In this document: positions 7,223-8,776 of the stretch, one piece after another | Layout of the letters: every line of letters starts with the position of its first letter | Numbering within the stretch: the stretch's first letter is position 1 | From: an uncultured Solirubrobacterales bacterium | GTDB taxonomy: Bacteria; Actinomycetota; Thermoleophilia; Solirubrobacterales; Solirubrobacteraceae | DNA length: 8,776 nucleotides | Assembly: GCA_937973575.1 (NCBI GenBank) | Contig: CALJKH010000179.1 | Location: 1 to 8,776 of the forward strand | Direction: 5' to 3' | Translations under genes and position numbers: made by a program | Notes under the pieces: generated by a model | The model's input: only the letters and a program-made list of their open reading frames with translations | Database searches by the model: none | What the model was told of the DNA's origin: nothing

Positions 7223-8776
7223 ATGATTGACATCAACAATTTCGACGCAATTGAGATCGGGCTCGCTTCATCGAAGCAAATCCGTTCATGGAGCTCCGGC
7301 GAGGTAACCAAGCCAGAGACCATTAACTACAGGACGCTCAAGCCTGAGCGTGACGGCCTTTTCTGCGAGCGTATTTTCGGCCCGCAGAAGGACTGGGAGT
7401 GCAACTGCGGCAAGTACAAGCGTGTCCGTTACAAGGGCATCGTTTGTGAGCGTTGCGGCGTTGAGGTAACCCGCTCCAAGGTTCGTCGTGAGCGCATGGG
7501 TCACATCGACCTTGCTGCTCCTGTGAGCCACATTTGGTTCTTCAAGGGTGTTCCTTCACGTATCGGCTACCTGCTCGATATGGCTCCGAAGGACCTTGAC
7601 CGTGTCCTCTACTTCGCAGCATCCGTGATCACTTCGGTGGACACTGACGCACGCGACAAGGACCTCGACAAGCTCGAGAAGGAAGTCAACAAGGTCATTG
7701 AGGCCTATGACGCCGAGCGTAATGAGCGCGTCAAGGAGCTCGAGGATTCACTTGCTCGCCGCGAGGATTACATCGCGTCAGGCAAGACTCCAAAGACCTT
7801 CACTGAGGACGACATCCTTTGGGCTGACACGCTCGAGGTTGACCTGTCCAAGGCATCCGAGGACGAGCGTGACCGCGAGGCCAAGGAAATGCGCAAGTCG
7901 GTTACTGCCGAAATCCAGGACAACGTTGACTACTACGAGGACGCAGCACAGCGCCTCCTCGACGCATGGGACGTCTTCAAGAAGCTCGAGCCCAAGCAGG
8001 TTGTTGACCAGGAAGGCGTATTCCGCGAGTTGCGCGAGCGCTTCGGTTCCCCTTACGGCTTCGGTGAGTACTTCACCGGTGGCATGGGTGCAGAGGCAGT
8101 CCGCGAGCTGCTCCGTGCAGTTGACCTTGAGGCCGAGGCAGTTGAGCTCGACCAGATCGTCCGCGAGGGCAAGGGTCAGAAGCAGCAGCGTGCAGTCAAG
8201 CGCTTGAAGGTTGTTTCAGCCTTCCTCAACTCCGACAACAAGCCGGAGATGATGATCCTTGAAGCAGTTCCGGTTATCCCACCGGAGCTTCGCCCAATGG
8301 TTCCGCTTGACGGTGGCCGCTTTGCAGCGTCCGACCTCAACGACCTCTACCGCCGAGTAATCAACAGGAACAACCGCCTCAAGCGACTCCTCGACCTTGG
8401 TGCACCAGAGATCATCGTTAACAACGAGAAGCGCATGCTTCAGGAAGCTGTTGACAACCTGTTTGACAACGGTCGCCGTGGCCGCGCAGTGACTGGCCCG
8501 GGCAACCGTGCACTTAAGTCACTCTCGGACATGCTCAAGGGCAAGCAGGGCCGGTTCCGTCAGAACCTGCTCGGTAAGCGCGTTGACTACTCGGGCCGTT
8601 CGGTGATTGTTGCCGGCCCGTCGCTGAGGCTCCACCAGTGTGGTCTGCCGAAGCTGATCGCGATCGAGCTGTTCAAGCCGTTCATCATGGCCAAGCTTGT
8701 TGAGCGTCGTGCTGCTCAGAACATCAAGGCTGCCAAGAAGATGGTCGAGTCCGAGATCCCAGAGGTCTGGGACGTA
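7223..8776 (+). CDS. rpoC: DNA-directed RNA polymerase subunit beta', N-terminal part (3' end outside window)
   Basis: The first 518 codons of RpoC are present and open to the window edge. RpoC carries the catalytic Mg-binding loop, the bridge helix and the clamp. The N-terminal zinc-binding site is complete: C60, C62, C75 and C78 in ECNCGKYK...VCERCGVE. KGVPSRIGYLLDMAPKDLDRVLYF (108-131) follows. A charged helical insertion covers about 141-256; after it come GEYFTGGMGAEAV and the conserved PVIPPELRPMVPLDGGRFAASDLNDLYRRVINRNNRL. The lid/rudder and switch-2 region has GKQGRFRQNLLGKRVDYSGRSVIVAGP and QCGLPK. The window stops at PEVWDV, just before the NADFDGD catalytic motif, which therefore cannot be checked. 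The ATG follows GAGGA at good spacing. Identity is certain. Confidence 0.98.
   Translation, partial: MIDINNFDAIEIGLASSKQIRSWSSGEVTKPETINYRTLKPERDGLFCERIFGPQKDWECNCGKYKRVRYKGIVCERCGVEVTRSKVRRERMGHIDLAAPVSHIWFFKGVPSRIGYLLDMAPKDLDRVLYFAASVITSVDTDARDKDLDKLEKEVNKVIEAYDAERNERVKELEDSLARREDYIASGKTPKTFTEDDILWADTLEVDLSKASEDERDREAKEMRKSVTAEIQDNVDYYEDAAQRLLDAWDVFKKLEPKQVVDQEGVFRELRERFGSPYGFGEYFTGGMGAEAVRELLRAVDLEAEAVELDQIVREGKGQKQQRAVKRLKVVSAFLNSDNKPEMMILEAVPVIPPELRPMVPLDGGRFAASDLNDLYRRVINRNNRLKRLLDLGAPEIIVNNEKRMLQEAVDNLFDNGRRGRAVTGPGNRALKSLSDMLKGKQGRFRQNLLGKRVDYSGRSVIVAGPSLRLHQCGLPKLIAIELFKPFIMAKLVERRAAQNIKAAKKMVESEIPEVWDV
7643..7990 (+). other. Actinobacterial-type helical insertion in beta'
   Basis: This encodes RpoC residues of about 141-256, between YFAASVITSVD and PKQVVDQEGVFRELRERFG. 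Proteobacterial beta' has only a short link here, while actinobacterial beta' carries a long charged coiled-coil insertion. The sequence has two Lys/Glu-rich helical stretches (about 145-181 and 210-256) split by a Thr/Pro-containing segment with one Trp (about 186-208). The start (ITSVD) and exit (W-x-F-KKL-PKQ) resemble mycobacterial beta' as I know it. It is the best phylum marker in the window. Confidence 0.7.

Overview
This window is a conserved bacterial ribosomal protein/RNA polymerase cluster, read entirely on the + strand: nusG (3' end only), rplK, rplA, rplJ, rplL, rpoB and rpoC (5' end only, cut at the window edge). Every real gene is in an intact frame. I see no mobile elements, CRISPR arrays, tRNA or rRNA genes, or signs of gene transfer. 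The best taxonomic clue is RpoC: between the N-terminal zinc-finger region and the YFTGGMGAEA segment it has a long charged, helical insertion of the kind known in actinobacterial beta' subunits. With high-GC-leaning coding sequence (by eye roughly 55-60%), this suggests Actinomycetota. The moderate GC and the divergent RpoB argue against a mycobacterium- or streptomycete-like genome. A deep-branching class such as Thermoleophilia is possible, but that is a guess.

Layout: positions 1-321 hold the end of NusG (hinge and KOW domain). RplK follows after only 2 bases, and rplA overlaps rplK by one base (TAATG). A 168-base gap (1634-1801) carries a folded leader in the position of the classical L10 autoregulatory leader, ending in a strong intrinsic-terminator-type hairpin just before the rplJ ribosome binding site. 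RplJ and rplL are 15 bases apart, and rplL has an ideal Shine-Dalgarno. A 229-base gap (3017-3245) before rpoB holds a long imperfect hairpin, a second hairpin, a possible 15-codon leader peptide and mutually exclusive pairings. RpoB most likely starts at a TTG at 3246. RpoC follows after 44 bases.

The products work in translation and transcription. L11, L10 and L7/L12 form the GTPase-associated stalk of the 50S subunit, L1 forms the opposite stalk, NusG couples RNA polymerase to the ribosome, and RpoB/RpoC form the catalytic core of RNA polymerase. The unusual parts are lineage-specific additions to conserved proteins: a roughly 134-residue probable coiled-coil insertion in RpoB where E. coli carries its unrelated SI1 insertion; long acidic low-complexity C-terminal tails on L1 (64 residues) and L10 (97 residues); a glycine-dominated L12 hinge; and the structured rplL-rpoB gap. 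I do not see a wholly new system. These additions and the two leaders are what merit a second look.
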